A stretch of DNA of 32,242 nucleotides from an uncultured Chlamydiae bacterium (GCA_950054535.1 CATLPS010000007.1:1-32242), one strand, 5' to 3'; positions 8,779-18,718 are shown, counted from the stretch's first letter. Numbers and translations are program-made. Notes: generated by a model from the sequence alone, not told the origin.

Positions 8779-10780
8779 AAATTTAAATCCTTACCAGCGC
8801 CGTGCTGTGCAGCAGGTGGAAGGTAAAGTTCTAGTTTTAGCAGGCGCTGGCAGCGGAAAAACGCGTGTATTAACTACGCGGATTGCTTATTTGATTCGCT
8901 CCCTGCATGTCAGTCCCAAAGCAATTTTAGGGCTTACCTTCACGAATAAAGCCGCCGAAGAGATGCGGCAGCGTCTGCAAACTTTTGTAAATCCAGACAC
9001 AGCAAAGCAAGTTACGCTTTCTACCTTTCATAGTTTTTGTATGCAGCTATTAAGAACTGAGATCCATCATCTTGGTTATACAGCAAACTTTACACTTTGC
9101 GATGAGCAGGACGTACAAAGATTGATGAATGCTATCGTGCGAGAAAAATTACAGTACAGCGGCGATCTTCCTTCACTTGGTACTACTATTGAAACAATCA
9201 GGCAGGCTAACTACCGCGGCGAGCAAGAATTTGTTGGAAAAGAGGGCGCTGCTAAATGGCATGATCAGTTTGTACAAGAGGTTTACAGTGGTTTAAAAGC
9301 AAGTATGCGCGCGCATAATGTAGTAGATTTTGATCGCTTGCTTTTACTTGCTGTAGAGCTGTTTGAGAAGTTTCCCGCTATTTTGGATAAGTATCAAGAG
9401 CGTTTTCGCTATATTATGATTGATGAATACCAAGATACAAACCCTATTCAGTATCGCCTTGCCATGCTGCTTTGTAAAAAATATCAAAATTTATGCGTAG
9501 TGGGGGATGATGACCAGTCGATTTACGGTTGGCGAGGAGCTGAAATTAAGAATATTTTGGAATTTGAAGCGAAAACCACTATTAAAATGGAACAAAATTA
9601 TCGCTCTTCCAATACGATTTTAAACGCAGCCAATGCGGTGATTCAACACAATACCAAAAGGCATGATAAGGTTCTTTGGAGCGATAAAGGCGCAGGAAAT
9701 CTTATCGAGCTTTTTCATGCCCCTGATGAGGTAAAAGAGGCCGAAGCAGTTGTTAAAAAAATTCTTAAAATAAAAGAAGAGCGGCAGCTAGCTTGGAAAG
9801 ATATTGCAATTTTATATCGTTCTAATAGCCTAGCGCGTCAATTTGAAATGACTTTGTTAAAAAGCTATTGGCAGCGTTTAGATAAGCAGTGGGTGCAAGG
9901 TATTCCTTATGAAATTTGGGGGGGTACAGAGTTTTTTGATAGAAAAGAGGTGAAGGATCTTTCTGCTTATTTGCGCTACATCGTCAATCCGCTTGATCAA
10001 GCGGCTCTGCTACGCATTATCAATCAGCCGACAAGAGGAATTGGAGAAGAGAGCTTAGATGCTTTAACCGCTTATAATCGCAAGTCTGAAAAGCCTTTAC
10101 ACGATATTATTCAAAAAGTTGTAGAGAAAAAAGAAGAGGTGGCTTCTTTAAAAATTAGCACAAAAGCGTTAAAAGGTTTGAGCTCTTTTGCTATGGTAAT
10201 TGCAGAAGCAAAAAGGCGGTTTGCGCAAAGCTCTTGCTCTGAGGCATTGAAGTGGCTAGTAGATGCCATTGACTACCAAAGAGCAATTAAAGAAGAGGTA
10301 AAAAGCCAAACCATGCGAGATCTAAAGTCAAATAATGTCCAAGAGCTCATTCATTCTTTAGCTGAATTTGAAAATCATTTTAATGAACAGGTTAACACAA
10401 AAGACTCTTCTCTTTTAACTCACTTTATCTCCTCTTTAGGTTTAGATCGCCAGCAAATTTTATCCAAAGAAAAAGGGGAGAAAGATGCAGTTAAATTGAT
10501 GACATTTCATAGCGCCAAAGGATTAGAATTTCCCGTTTGTTTTTTAGTGGGAGTCGAAGATCATATCATTCCTCATGAAAAAAGTCTATTGCAAACAGGG
10601 TTAGAAGAAGAACGAAGATTGATGTATGTAGCCATGACACGCGCAAAAAATCAGCTTGTGATTAGTATGGCTAAAAAACGCAAACGCATGGGAAAAGAGA
10701 GTTTTAGCCGACCTTCGCGGTTTTTATATGAAATTCCCAAATCGCTGATCCAAATCATTGATTGGCGGTCTGTTTCTTAA
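8765..10780 (+). CDS. UvrD/PcrA/Rep family SF1A DNA helicase
   Basis: LNPYQRRAVQQ, VLAGAGSGKTRVL (Walker A), MIDEYQDTNPIQY, GDDDQSIYGWRGA, LMTFHSAKGLEFPVCFLVGVED, ERRLMYVAMTRAK. Confidence 0.97.
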   Translation: MKELENLNPYQRRAVQQVEGKVLVLAGAGSGKTRVLTTRIAYLIRSLHVSPKAILGLTFTNKAAEEMRQRLQTFVNPDTAKQVTLSTFHSFCMQLLRTEIHHLGYTANFTLCDEQDVQRLMNAIVREKLQYSGDLPSLGTTIETIRQANYRGEQEFVGKEGAAKWHDQFVQEVYSGLKASMRAHNVVDFDRLLLLAVELFEKFPAILDKYQERFRYIMIDEYQDTNPIQYRLAMLLCKKYQNLCVVGDDDQSIYGWRGAEIKNILEFEAKTTIKMEQNYRSSNTILNAANAVIQHNTKRHDKVLWSDKGAGNLIELFHAPDEVKEAEAVVKKILKIKEERQLAWKDIAILYRSNSLARQFEMTLLKSYWQRLDKQWVQGIPYEIWGGTEFFDRKEVKDLSAYLRYIVNPLDQAALLRIINQPTRGIGEESLDALTAYNRKSEKPLHDIIQKVVEKKEEVASLKISTKALKGLSSFAMVIAEAKRRFAQSSCSEALKWLVDAIDYQRAIKEEVKSQTMRDLKSNNVQELIHSLAEFENHFNEQVNTKDSSLLTHFISSLGLDRQQILSKEKGEKDAVKLMTFHSAKGLEFPVCFLVGVEDHIIPHEKSLLQTGLEEERRLMYVAMTRAKNQLVISMAKKRKRMGKESFSRPSRFLYEIPKSLIQIIDWRSVS

Positions 10781-10823
10781 AAATTTTTCCAACTATAGTT
10801 TTTCTTTAAGTTGGAAAAATTTT
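10780..10823. terminator. Bidirectional terminator between convergent genes
   Basis: Perfect 15-bp inverted repeat AAAATTTTTCCAACT / AGTTGGAAAAATTTT with 14-nt loop, A- and T-rich flanks. Confidence 0.7.
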
Positions 10824-10838
10824 GGAGTTGCTAAAAAA

Positions 10839-11336
10839 TTAATTATTTAATTTAGAAAGAATTTCTTGCAAGTAGGCATCTACATCGGCATTTTGATAAG
10901 GAACTTCGAATAAAAGTTGACCACTGGCATTCACGACAACCATTGTAGGAAACGAGCTGACCTGATAGCGGTTAAGCAAAGGATAAAAAACAGAGGCTTC
11001 CATTGATTCAGCGGTATAACTGGGAAATTCTGCTTTTAAAAAAATTAGGCGATCGGCAAGAGTTTGAGCAAAGCGGCTATTGGAAAGTACCTGTTTTTCT
11101 AACTTAATGCAGGCTGGGCACCAGTTTGTTCCAGTAAATAAAATAAGAATAGGTTGAGAAGTCTGGCGCGCTTGGCTGGTAGCAGTATCATAGTGATCAA
11201 GCCAGTGAATCCTTTGGGAATAAGCAGGCCTCGATTGAGCGTAAGGGGAAGAAAAATTGGCCGGTTGCTCAGCGGCAGCGGGGAAAAAATTAACAAGAAA
11301 AAGAGCGCTGACAAAAGAGAGGAAAAGCTTTTTCAT
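10839..11336 (-). CDS. Exported thioredoxin-fold protein (chlamydial DsbH-like)
   Basis: N-terminal signal peptide MKKLFLSFVSALFLVNFFPAAA; ILILFTGTNWCPACIKLEKQVL CxxC motif; VSSFPTMVVVNASG cis-Pro motif. Confidence 0.85.
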   Translation of the reverse strand: MKKLFLSFVSALFLVNFFPAAAEQPANFSSPYAQSRPAYSQRIHWLDHYDTATSQARQTSQPILILFTGTNWCPACIKLEKQVLSNSRFAQTLADRLIFLKAEFPSYTAESMEASVFYPLLNRYQVSSFPTMVVVNASGQLLFEVPYQNADVDAYLQEILSKLNN

Positions 11337-11508
11337 AATTGACCTTAAATAAATGTGTCTCTATTCTAATTTACTGTAAACTCAAAATTAACTGCTTTAT
11401 AAGCAGATAAATTCTTACATTAACAAAAATAGTTTTCTTTAGACTATCTTTATTTTCTCAAAGGACTAAGTTTAAATTTTTTAAACCAGCATTTTACTTT
11501 CAAAGGTC

Positions 11509-11973
11509 ATGGATACTTACGCCCCTACATTCATCATGCGGCATCGTTTAGAAAATTTAAAAAAATGCACTTTGCGTGGCTTAGAAAAGCGTTTTGACTG
11601 TCTATTTTTCACCTACCCTAATGATAGCTTGCCTGATCTGTCCAACGTTTCTATTCTCTCTTTTGACGGTCCTCTTTTATCGCAAGAGGATCAGGCAAAA
11701 GGACTCCTTCTTTTGGATGCAACTTGGCGCTATGCTAGTAAAATGGAAAAGTTAATCGACCCTAAATATAGGGCTAACTATCGTAGCTTGCCTTCTCATT
11801 ATCGCACAGCTTATCCAAGAAAACAGGTAGATTGTCAAGATCCTAGCCGAGGCCTTGCTTCTATTGAAGCTCTTTATTTAAGCTATTTATTACTAAATCG
11901 ACCTACTACAGGTTTATTAGATAACTATTACTGGAAAGAACAATTTCTTTTAATTAATAATTTAGATAATTGA
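11509..11973 (+). CDS. DTW/Tsr3-like aminocarboxypropyltransferase superfamily protein
   Basis: LLLLDATWRYASKM (DTW-like motif), YRSLP, GLASIEALYLSYLLL (C-terminal STxEA-like helix). Lacks the N-terminal Cys cluster of typical bacterial DTW proteins. Confidence 0.65.
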   Translation: MDTYAPTFIMRHRLENLKKCTLRGLEKRFDCLFFTYPNDSLPDLSNVSILSFDGPLLSQEDQAKGLLLLDATWRYASKMEKLIDPKYRANYRSLPSHYRTAYPRKQVDCQDPSRGLASIEALYLSYLLLNRPTTGLLDNYYWKEQFLLINNLDN

Positions 11974-12035
11974 CTTAGAAAAATAAATAGTTTATAATAT
12001 AATTAATTTTTTAATTTAATATTAAGCGGTTTAAA

Positions 12036-13409
12036 ATGGATAGTTTTTTTAATTTTATGGAAATGATGGAAGATGGGCTTTGGACCTACATGGGAGTTCC
12101 GCTCATTATTTTTTTAGGAATCTATCTCTCTTTTAAATCACGTTTTTTTCAAATTCGCCATTTTCCTTTAATTTTTAAAACTTTTTTTGGTTTTTTTTCT
12201 GCTAAACATGCCGAAACTAACTCTACAATAGGAGTGCATCCGTTAAAAACATTTTTTGCTGCTGTCGGAGGATGCGTAGGTATTGGTAATATTGTTGGTA
12301 TCTGTACTGCTGTCCAGCTTGGAGGACCGGGCGCTCTTTTTTGGATTTGGCTGACAGCTCTGGCTGGCATGATCATTAAATATTCAGAAATTTATTTAGG
12401 TTTGCGTTATCGCGTGGCCGATGGCAAAGGGGGATATAATGGCGGTCCTATGTATTTTTTACCTAAAGCTTTTAAGTCTAAAGCATTTCCCATTATTATA
12501 GCCCTTCTTTTATGTATTTACGGAGTAGAAGTTTATCAATTTAGCGTTATCTCTAAAAGTATTTCTATGAATTTTGGTATTAACTCTTTGCTAGTCATTG
12601 TTGTACTTTTGATTTTGGTAATTTTTGCAGGTAGCGGCGGTGTAAGACGAGTGGGAAATATTTCTAGTAAAGTTCTCCCTTTTTTTGTCGTACTCTATGT
12701 CAGTATGGGGCTTTGGGTACTATTTAATCATCTATCTGCTGTACCTGGAGTGATTCATTTAATTTTTACTTCAGCCTTTACAGGTCATGCTGCGGTAGGA
12801 GGCTTTTTAGGGGCAAGTATGATGGCGGCTCTCTCCTATGGAATGCGCAGAGGTTGCTACACCGGCGATATTGGCGTGGGCTATGCATCGGTTATTCATA
12901 GCGAAAGTAGTGTACAAGTACCAGAAAAACAAGCCTCTTTAGCTATCGTAGATATCTTTTTAGATACTTTTATTGTGTGTACTACGAGCTTAATGTTGAT
13001 CTTGACTACAGATGTATGGCATCAGCCTATAGAAGCTGGTATGCTTGTACAAATGGCTTTAAGCCAGCACTTTCCTTATATGGACCTATTTATTCCTATC
13101 TTTCTTTTCATGTTGGGATACAACACGATCAATGCCTACTTTTGTGTAGGCCTGAAATGCGCCGCTTATCTTTCCCCTGCAAAGGGCCGAAAAATCTATT
13201 ATGGATATGCAATTATAGCGCTGCTCTTTTTTTCTTTCACAGGTACCGCTGAAGCTCAGGCAATTATGGCAATTGCGGGCGTCTCTTTATTAATTATCAA
13301 TGGAATTGCTATTTTTAGATTAAGAGAAGAAATTTCATTTGATCTAGTAGAGGAAAAGACTTCTTCTACGACTGTAAAAGAATCTACAGCAATTTTAGAG
13401 CGCACTTAA
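12036..13409 (+). CDS. Alanine/glycine:cation (AGCS) symporter family protein
   Basis: 457 aa polytopic; FFAAVGGCVGIGNIVGICTAVQLGGPGALFWIWLTALAGMIIKYSEIYLGLRYR...GGYNGGPMYFL is AGCS-specific. Confidence 0.93.
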   Translation: MDSFFNFMEMMEDGLWTYMGVPLIIFLGIYLSFKSRFFQIRHFPLIFKTFFGFFSAKHAETNSTIGVHPLKTFFAAVGGCVGIGNIVGICTAVQLGGPGALFWIWLTALAGMIIKYSEIYLGLRYRVADGKGGYNGGPMYFLPKAFKSKAFPIIIALLLCIYGVEVYQFSVISKSISMNFGINSLLVIVVLLILVIFAGSGGVRRVGNISSKVLPFFVVLYVSMGLWVLFNHLSAVPGVIHLIFTSAFTGHAAVGGFLGASMMAALSYGMRRGCYTGDIGVGYASVIHSESSVQVPEKQASLAIVDIFLDTFIVCTTSLMLILTTDVWHQPIEAGMLVQMALSQHFPYMDLFIPIFLFMLGYNTINAYFCVGLKCAAYLSPAKGRKIYYGYAIIALLFFSFTGTAEAQAIMAIAGVSLLIINGIAIFRLREEISFDLVEEKTSSTTVKESTAILERT

Positions 13410-13414
13410 TTTTT

Positions 13415-14011
13415 TCACTGTTTTTTAGAAGTGAAAGAGCTTTGAAAATAGCGCCAGTGAGTAAATAAATAGTCGACTCCAGAAAAAAGCGTATAAAAAG
13501 CTACCACTGCAACAAGCCAGTAAGCAAAATTTTGCAAAGCTTCTTGGCTAATTTTCCCCGTAGAATAGGGAACTAGTAATAGAGTGATCAAAAAAATGGA
13601 AAAGCCTTGAAAAACTGCTTTGAGTTTTCCGCTTAAACGGGCAGATAAAGCTACTCCTTTTAAAGCACAAGCTGTTCTTAACATGTTGATGATAAAGTCG
13701 CGATAAAGAAAAATAAAAACAAAACTAACGGGTAGTTGAACAGGCGGCAAAATTAGTACAGTAAAAATAGAAATTCGATAAATACTATCTGCTACAGGAT
13801 CAAATAGCTTGCCAAAATCTGTCACTTGGTTCAGCTTTCTTGCAAGGTAGCCATCGATGGCATCAGATAACTCTGCAATCATTAAAAGCCCTAAAAGTAG
13901 ATAGGAAGCAGAGGTAAAGCTGATATTTAAACTTTCATAGTAAGTATATAAAAAAAGAAAGAAAGGGCCGATAAATAAACGTAAAAAAGTGAAGTAATGG
14001 GCAATGCTCAC
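13415..14011 (-). CDS. pgsA: CDP-diacylglycerol--glycerol-3-phosphate 3-phosphatidyltransferase family protein
   Basis: CDP-alcohol phosphotransferase motif SDAIDGYLARKLNQVTDFGKLFDPVAD. Confidence 0.9.
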   Translation of the reverse strand: MSIAHYFTFLRLFIGPFFLFLYTYYESLNISFTSASYLLLGLLMIAELSDAIDGYLARKLNQVTDFGKLFDPVADSIYRISIFTVLILPPVQLPVSFVFIFLYRDFIINMLRTACALKGVALSARLSGKLKAVFQGFSIFLITLLLVPYSTGKISQEALQNFAYWLVAVVAFYTLFSGVDYLFTHWRYFQSSFTSKKQ

Positions 14012-14154
14012 TATTATTTTCCTTTTTAAAAGTCCTATTAGATCTTAAAGATATTACTTGGGAGAGAAATTCTTTACATCTAAAAACTTTTTAGCAATAA
14101 ACAATCATCCTTTTTTTATTGCTAAAGTTGAAAATGCAATTTTTTGTAGGCAAT

Positions 14155-15657
14155 TTAACTATTCGATTGTAGTTCTTCATAGGAACTTAGATAAAGGTTA
14201 GAAGGCTGATTCCAGCTAAAGTCTATTTGCATACCATTTATCATTAAACGTCGCCACTTTTCTGGATCGGCAAACCAGCAGTGAATGGCGCGATCAAGCG
14301 CTAAATCCAAACTAAAACTATCAGGTGCATCAAAAAGATATCCATTCGTCTTTTCAAAAGGTTTTCCTGATTGGTCTACATCGACAATCGTGTCAGCTAA
14401 GCCGCCGGTTCTGCGCACAACTGGAATTGTTCCATATTTAAGCGCAATCATTTGGGTAAGCCCGCATGGTTCAAAAAGAGAAGGAACAATAAATAGATCA
14501 CAACCCGCATAGATGAGATGAGCCAGCTCTTCTTCATGATGTAAAACTAAGCGCACGTGAGGATGATGAGCGTAGTGATTTTTAAGGCGATGAAACTCTT
14601 CATGGATAGCAGGGATGGGGCTTGTTCCTAAAAGAACAAACTGTCCTTTTTTTTCAGCAATTTGATCAATTGTATGATAAATTAGGTCAATTCCTTTTTG
14701 AGGCACAAGTCTAGCGATGCATCCTACGAGAGGACGGTGATCTTTTGCTAAACATAGTTTTTCTCTTAAAGCGTTTTTAATAAGTTCTTTGTTGCTCAGA
14801 GGGCTATCTATCTGGTGATGCTTCTCTTTTTCTCGAAAAGAAAAGTGAAAGGGTAAAAAACGATCGATTTCAGGATTCCAGTAAGAGTAGTCTATTCCAT
14901 TTAAAATTCCTTTGAACTTCTCTTTGTATAGCAAAAGAGTTTGCTGTAAGCCTTTTCCACCTTCTGCGCTAAGAACTTCTTTGGCATAAGTAGGGGAAAC
15001 CGTTGTTACAAAATCACAATAAACAATCCCTCCTTTTAAAAGATTCACTAAATTTGCATTTTCATTATCTTGCAAAAGCGCAGGGGTATGAAAAAATGAT
15101 CCCTCTAAACCGATGCGATTTAAGTCGTGAGAGGCGCACTTGCCCTGATATGCCATGTTATGAATGGTAAAGACAATTTTAGGCTTAGTATAGCCTATTT
15201 TTTGATACATTTCTTTATAAAGAGGTGCGATTGCAGCTGCTTGCCAGTCATGAAGGTGTAGAATATGAGGTTGAATAGATTTTTTGTATAAAAACTCTAA
15301 CGCAGCTCGGGAAAAATAGAGAAAACGCTCAAGGTCGTCTTCGCATCCATAAAAGCAATTACGATCAAAAAAAGATCTGGGATGATGAGGTTCTATAAAA
15401 TAGACTTTTAAATTTTCAACAAAGCCCACCCAAACTGTATTGGCATACCATTGCCCATCATAAAAAGAAAAAAGTTCTTTTGTATCAATAGTTAAATCGC
15501 GAACTTGCTCTTTATCCATACAGTCATATTTAGGAAGGATAATATCAACTTGATGTCCTTTCCAGGATAGCTCACGGGAAAGTCCTAGCACTACATCTGC
15601 TAGGCCGCCTACTTTAGCAAGGGGAGCAAGCTCTGAGGTAATATGGATAATATGCAT
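14155..15657 (-). CDS. glgA: Glycogen synthase
   Basis: MHIIHITSELAPLAKVGGLADVVLGLSREL; FEPCGLTQMIALKYGTIPVVRRTGGLADTIVD. Confidence 0.97.
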   Translation of the reverse strand: MHIIHITSELAPLAKVGGLADVVLGLSRELSWKGHQVDIILPKYDCMDKEQVRDLTIDTKELFSFYDGQWYANTVWVGFVENLKVYFIEPHHPRSFFDRNCFYGCEDDLERFLYFSRAALEFLYKKSIQPHILHLHDWQAAAIAPLYKEMYQKIGYTKPKIVFTIHNMAYQGKCASHDLNRIGLEGSFFHTPALLQDNENANLVNLLKGGIVYCDFVTTVSPTYAKEVLSAEGGKGLQQTLLLYKEKFKGILNGIDYSYWNPEIDRFLPFHFSFREKEKHHQIDSPLSNKELIKNALREKLCLAKDHRPLVGCIARLVPQKGIDLIYHTIDQIAEKKGQFVLLGTSPIPAIHEEFHRLKNHYAHHPHVRLVLHHEEELAHLIYAGCDLFIVPSLFEPCGLTQMIALKYGTIPVVRRTGGLADTIVDVDQSGKPFEKTNGYLFDAPDSFSLDLALDRAIHCWFADPEKWRRLMINGMQIDFSWNQPSNLYLSSYEELQSNS

Positions 15658-15954
15658 AGATCAAAAAAACCATTTTTATAAAAATCCTTAAAGAATTTAA
15701 GTCGCCTGAAAACTTTTCTAAGCTAGTCAAAAAGATTATTCTTTAATGTATAAGAAAAGGAAATTTCGCAGAACTCTTAATTTTAAAGGAGTGAAAGTAA
15801 ACCCCTTAACTTAAAGAAGTAACAGTACTATTTATTTTATAGCTATTTCTAATCAAAAAATCCAATCTGAAAAAATTTCAAAGCTTTCTTTTTTTTATTG
15901 CAGAAAAAAGAGGGAAATTGATAGTCTCTATATTTCTCGTTCATAACGAGTTGC

Positions 15955-16026
15955 TGGGGTGTCGCCAAGCGGTAAGGCAGCGGTTTTTGGTATCGCCATG
16001 CGGAGGTTCGAATCCTTCCACCCCAA
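15955..16026 (+). tRNA. tRNA-Gln (anticodon TTG)
   Basis: Cloverleaf readable by eye: acceptor TGGGGTG/CACCCCA, anticodon arm GCGGT-TTTTGGT-ATCGC (TTG at 34-36), T-arm GGAGGTTCGAATCCTTCC; CCA not encoded. Confidence 0.93.
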
Positions 16027-16175
16027 ATAATTAGTAGTATCAATTACTCAAAAATTAAACTTCTCGCTAAGACAAGCGTCAGTGCTTTTTTAGCTGCGAA
16101 AGCGAGCCATGAGAAGTAAGTTCAATTAAAAAACTCTATCCTTTTTTATAAAAGCAATAGTTTTTTGGAACTTCA

Positions 16176-16195
16176 TTAAAAGCACTCGCTTTTAA
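16176..16195. other. Small hairpin upstream of rplY
   Basis: Perfect 8-bp stem TTAAAAGC-ACTC-GCTTTTAA. Confidence 0.5.
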
Positions 16196-16303
16196 ATCTC
16201 ATTTTTCTCATTAATTTTTTATTTAGTTTACTGACAACTTGTAAAAGTTTTTATCTAAAAACTTTTAAATTTTTTATTTAACTCTATCCTTTTAGGAGGA
16301 TCC

Positions 16304-16864
16304 ATGGATCTAAAAATCATTAAAAGAACTGCTGGCTGTAAAAGAGAGACAAACTCTTTGCGCCGAGAAGGATTTATTCCAGCGGTTCTTTACGCTAAAG
16401 GTAAAGAAGGGGAGGCGCTTGCAGTAGAAACAGCCGCGTTCAACTCTTTTTTAAGAACAGTTAAAAAAGGTCATCTCCCTACTTCTATTTTCACGTTAGT
16501 AGACGATCAAGGAAAAAAGCGCTCGGTCATTGTTAAAGAAATTCAATACGATGTCACTAGCTATGCTGTAAAACACCTTGACTTTGAAGAGTTGATGGAA
16601 GGCACAAAAATCAATGTCAATATTCCAATTGAATGCACAGGAATTGCCGAATCGGTAGGGATTAAGCAAGGCGGTGTTTTACGTCAGGTGATTCGTCATG
16701 TTCGCGTACGCTGTTTGCCTAAAGATATACCTGATAGTTTTGAGCTAGATATTCGCGAGTTGACATTAAAACAATCTAAGCGTCTATCCGATCTAGTGAT
16801 TCCCTCCCATATTCAACCTTTAAAAGGGCTGAATGAAGTGGTGGCTGTGATTGTAAAGCGTTAG
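16304..16864 (+). CDS. rplY: 50S ribosomal protein L25/general stress protein Ctc
   Basis: RRTAGC...[15 protein letters not shown]; two-domain Ctc-type L25 length; AGGAGG Shine-Dalgarno. Confidence 0.93.
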   Translation: MDLKIIKRTAGCKRETNSLRREGFIPAVLYAKGKEGEALAVETAAFNSFLRTVKKGHLPTSIFTLVDDQGKKRSVIVKEIQYDVTSYAVKHLDFEELMEGTKINVNIPIECTGIAESVGIKQGGVLRQVIRHVRVRCLPKDIPDSFELDIRELTLKQSKRLSDLVIPSHIQPLKGLNEVVAVIVKR

Positions 16865-17526
16865 TGTCAATGGCTTTTTCTTGTTTAGAGTCTACTCACT
16901 ATTTATTTGTTGGCCTCGGTAACCCTGGACCGCGTTATGCAATGACAAGACATAACGTTGGATATAGAACAGCGAATGCTTTAGCTAGTCATATGGGAGT
17001 GGCATTTAAAGAAGAAAAAAGGTGTCAGGCTTTAGTTGCAAAAGCGAAATATAAAATGGCCACCCTTCATTTGATGTTGCCTGTGACCTTCATGAATTTA
17101 AGCGGAATAGCGATAAAAAACTATATTGATTTTTATCAGCTGCCTTTAAAAGAAATTGTTGTCATACACGATGATATTGCAATTCCTTTTAGTCAAATGC
17201 GCTTTAAGACCATGGGGGGAGCAGGAGGACATAACGGATTGAAGAGTATTAGTCATCATCTACAAACAGATGTCTATACGAGATTAAGAATAGGGATTGG
17301 TCATCCAAGAGATAAAAATTTAGCAGAATATGTGCTAGAAAACTTTAGTGAAGAAGAAGAAGAAAGTTTAACTACTGCAATTGTTTTGGCTAGGGATTTA
17401 CTTCTACGAATTGTAGAGGAGGGAGTCTCAAAAGTGATGAGCCAAGTGAATTGCGTTTTACCATCCTCTTCACAAAAAAAGATAGAGATAGAAAAATCAA
17501 TTGATTTAACAAAACCCTTTAAGTAA
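16864..17526 (+). CDS. pth: Peptidyl-tRNA hydrolase
   Basis: LFVGLGNPGPRYAMTRHNVGYR; LPVTFMNLSG; VIHDDIAIPF; GGAGGHNGLKSI. Confidence 0.97.
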   Translation: MSMAFSCLESTHYLFVGLGNPGPRYAMTRHNVGYRTANALASHMGVAFKEEKRCQALVAKAKYKMATLHLMLPVTFMNLSGIAIKNYIDFYQLPLKEIVVIHDDIAIPFSQMRFKTMGGAGGHNGLKSISHHLQTDVYTRLRIGIGHPRDKNLAEYVLENFSEEEEESLTTAIVLARDLLLRIVEEGVSKVMSQVNCVLPSSSQKKIEIEKSIDLTKPFK

Positions 17527-17547
17527 TTAAAGGCGAGGAGATAACGC

Positions 17548-17892
17548 ATGAGTCAACCAAGACAAAACCTTTATGAAGGAATGTATGTCATTAGTGCGAC
17601 GTTAAGTGATGAAGCCAGACATAAAGCACTGGATAAAATACTAAATGGAGTCACTAGCCATAGTGGTGAAGTAAAAAAAGTTCACGAGCAAGGAAGGAAA
17701 AGACTTGCCTATGAAATTAACGGCCATCGTGAAGGATATTACTATATCGTTTACTTTACAGCTCCTCCTGCTGCAGTATTAGAACTTTGGCAAGAGTATC
17801 ACTTAAATGAAGATTTGATCCGCTTCATTACTTTAAGAACGGAAAAAGTTTTAGAAAAAATTGAGTTTAAACCATTAGTAGAACAGCAGTAA
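17548..17892 (+). CDS. rpsF: 30S ribosomal protein S6
   Basis: NLYEGMYVISATLSDEARHKAL...RKRLAYEINGHREGYYYIVYF. Confidence 0.95.
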   Translation: MSQPRQNLYEGMYVISATLSDEARHKALDKILNGVTSHSGEVKKVHEQGRKRLAYEINGHREGYYYIVYFTAPPAAVLELWQEYHLNEDLIRFITLRTEKVLEKIEFKPLVEQQ

Positions 17893-17904
17893 AGGAGCGT
17901 TACT

Positions 17905-18162
17905 ATGATGTCAAAAAGAACAAAGTATTCTGATTATGGTGATTCGCGTTCTAAAAAGAGAAAAAAGTGTCCCTTTACTGTCGCAGGCGTAAAAGAAATC
18001 GACTATAAAGACATAGACACACTTTCTCAGTTTATTACAGAAAGAGGAAAAATTCTTCCAAGAAGAATCACTGGTGTTTCAGCTATGTATCAAAAAAAAT
18101 TAACTGCTGCAATTAAACGTGCAAGGCATGTGGCTTTATTGCCTTATGTTGCTGAAGTTTAA
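17905..18162 (+). CDS. rpsR: 30S ribosomal protein S18
   Basis: [60 protein letters not shown]. Confidence 0.97.
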   Translation: MMSKRTKYSDYGDSRSKKRKKCPFTVAGVKEIDYKDIDTLSQFITERGKILPRRITGVSAMYQKKLTAAIKRARHVALLPYVAEV

Positions 18163-18171
18163 GGGGGAAAA

Positions 18172-18669
18172 ATGGGATTAAAGTACTTACTGTTAAAAGA
18201 TGTAGAAAAGCTTGGTCATAGTGGAGACATTAAAGAAAATATTGCCCCAGGCTATGCACGTAACTTTTTAATTCCTCAAAAACTTGCGGTAGTAGCAGAT
18301 AAGCGTACCATTCGGCTGCAAGAAAAGCTTAAGGAAGAGCGGGAAAAGAAAAGACTTATCGATAGGCAAGAATCTCAAGCTGTTGCAAAACGTCTTGAAG
18401 GGGTGGTGATTACCCAGATAGTCAAAGTAGATCACGATGGCCATATGTATGGTTCTGTTACAGTTGCCGATATTGTGCAGCTTTTAAGTGAACAAGCGCA
18501 AGTAGAGATGGATAAAAAATCGATCCAGCTAAAACAAGCGATCAAAAAAACTGGGGAACATACCATTTCTTTAAAACTGAAAGAAGATGTGATGGCTAGT
18601 TTTCAGTTAAAAGTATTGTCAGAAGAGGGCGAGCAAGCTGAAAAAAAAGAAGAAGTTGCTTCTGAGTAA
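18172..18669 (+). CDS. rplI: 50S ribosomal protein L9
   Basis: LLLKDVEKLGHSGDIKENIAPGYARNFLIPQKLAV. Confidence 0.97.
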   Translation: MGLKYLLLKDVEKLGHSGDIKENIAPGYARNFLIPQKLAVVADKRTIRLQEKLKEEREKKRLIDRQESQAVAKRLEGVVITQIVKVDHDGHMYGSVTVADIVQLLSEQAQVEMDKKSIQLKQAIKKTGEHTISLKLKEDVMASFQLKVLSEEGEQAEKKEEVASE

Positions 18670-18683
18670 CTATCCGTTTTTAA

Positions 18684-18718
18684 ACTTCTAACTGTTGAAA
18701 AACTTAACAGTTAGAAGT
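18684..18718. other. Perfect 13-bp inverted repeat after rplI
   Basis: ACTTCTAACTGTT-gaaaaactt-AACAGTTAGAAGT; no clear T tract on either strand, so terminator or processing hairpin is uncertain. Confidence 0.6.

Noticed and set aside
11099-11342. 71-aa minus and 62-aa plus ORFs
   Set aside because: Alternative frames of the DsbH-like gene; the 165-aa frame has a signal peptide and a CxxC thioredoxin motif.
12149-13252. 75-aa minus ORF and 91-aa plus ORF within the AGCS symporter
   Set aside because: Overlapping shadow frames; the symporter frame is continuous and conserved, so no frameshift is implied.
14285-14512. 75-aa plus ORF opposite glgA
   Set aside because: Antisense shadow of a conserved glgA C-terminal region.
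15849-16043. 64-aa minus-strand ORF from the track
   Set aside because: Lies across the antisense of the tRNA-Gln gene; tRNA explains the sequence.
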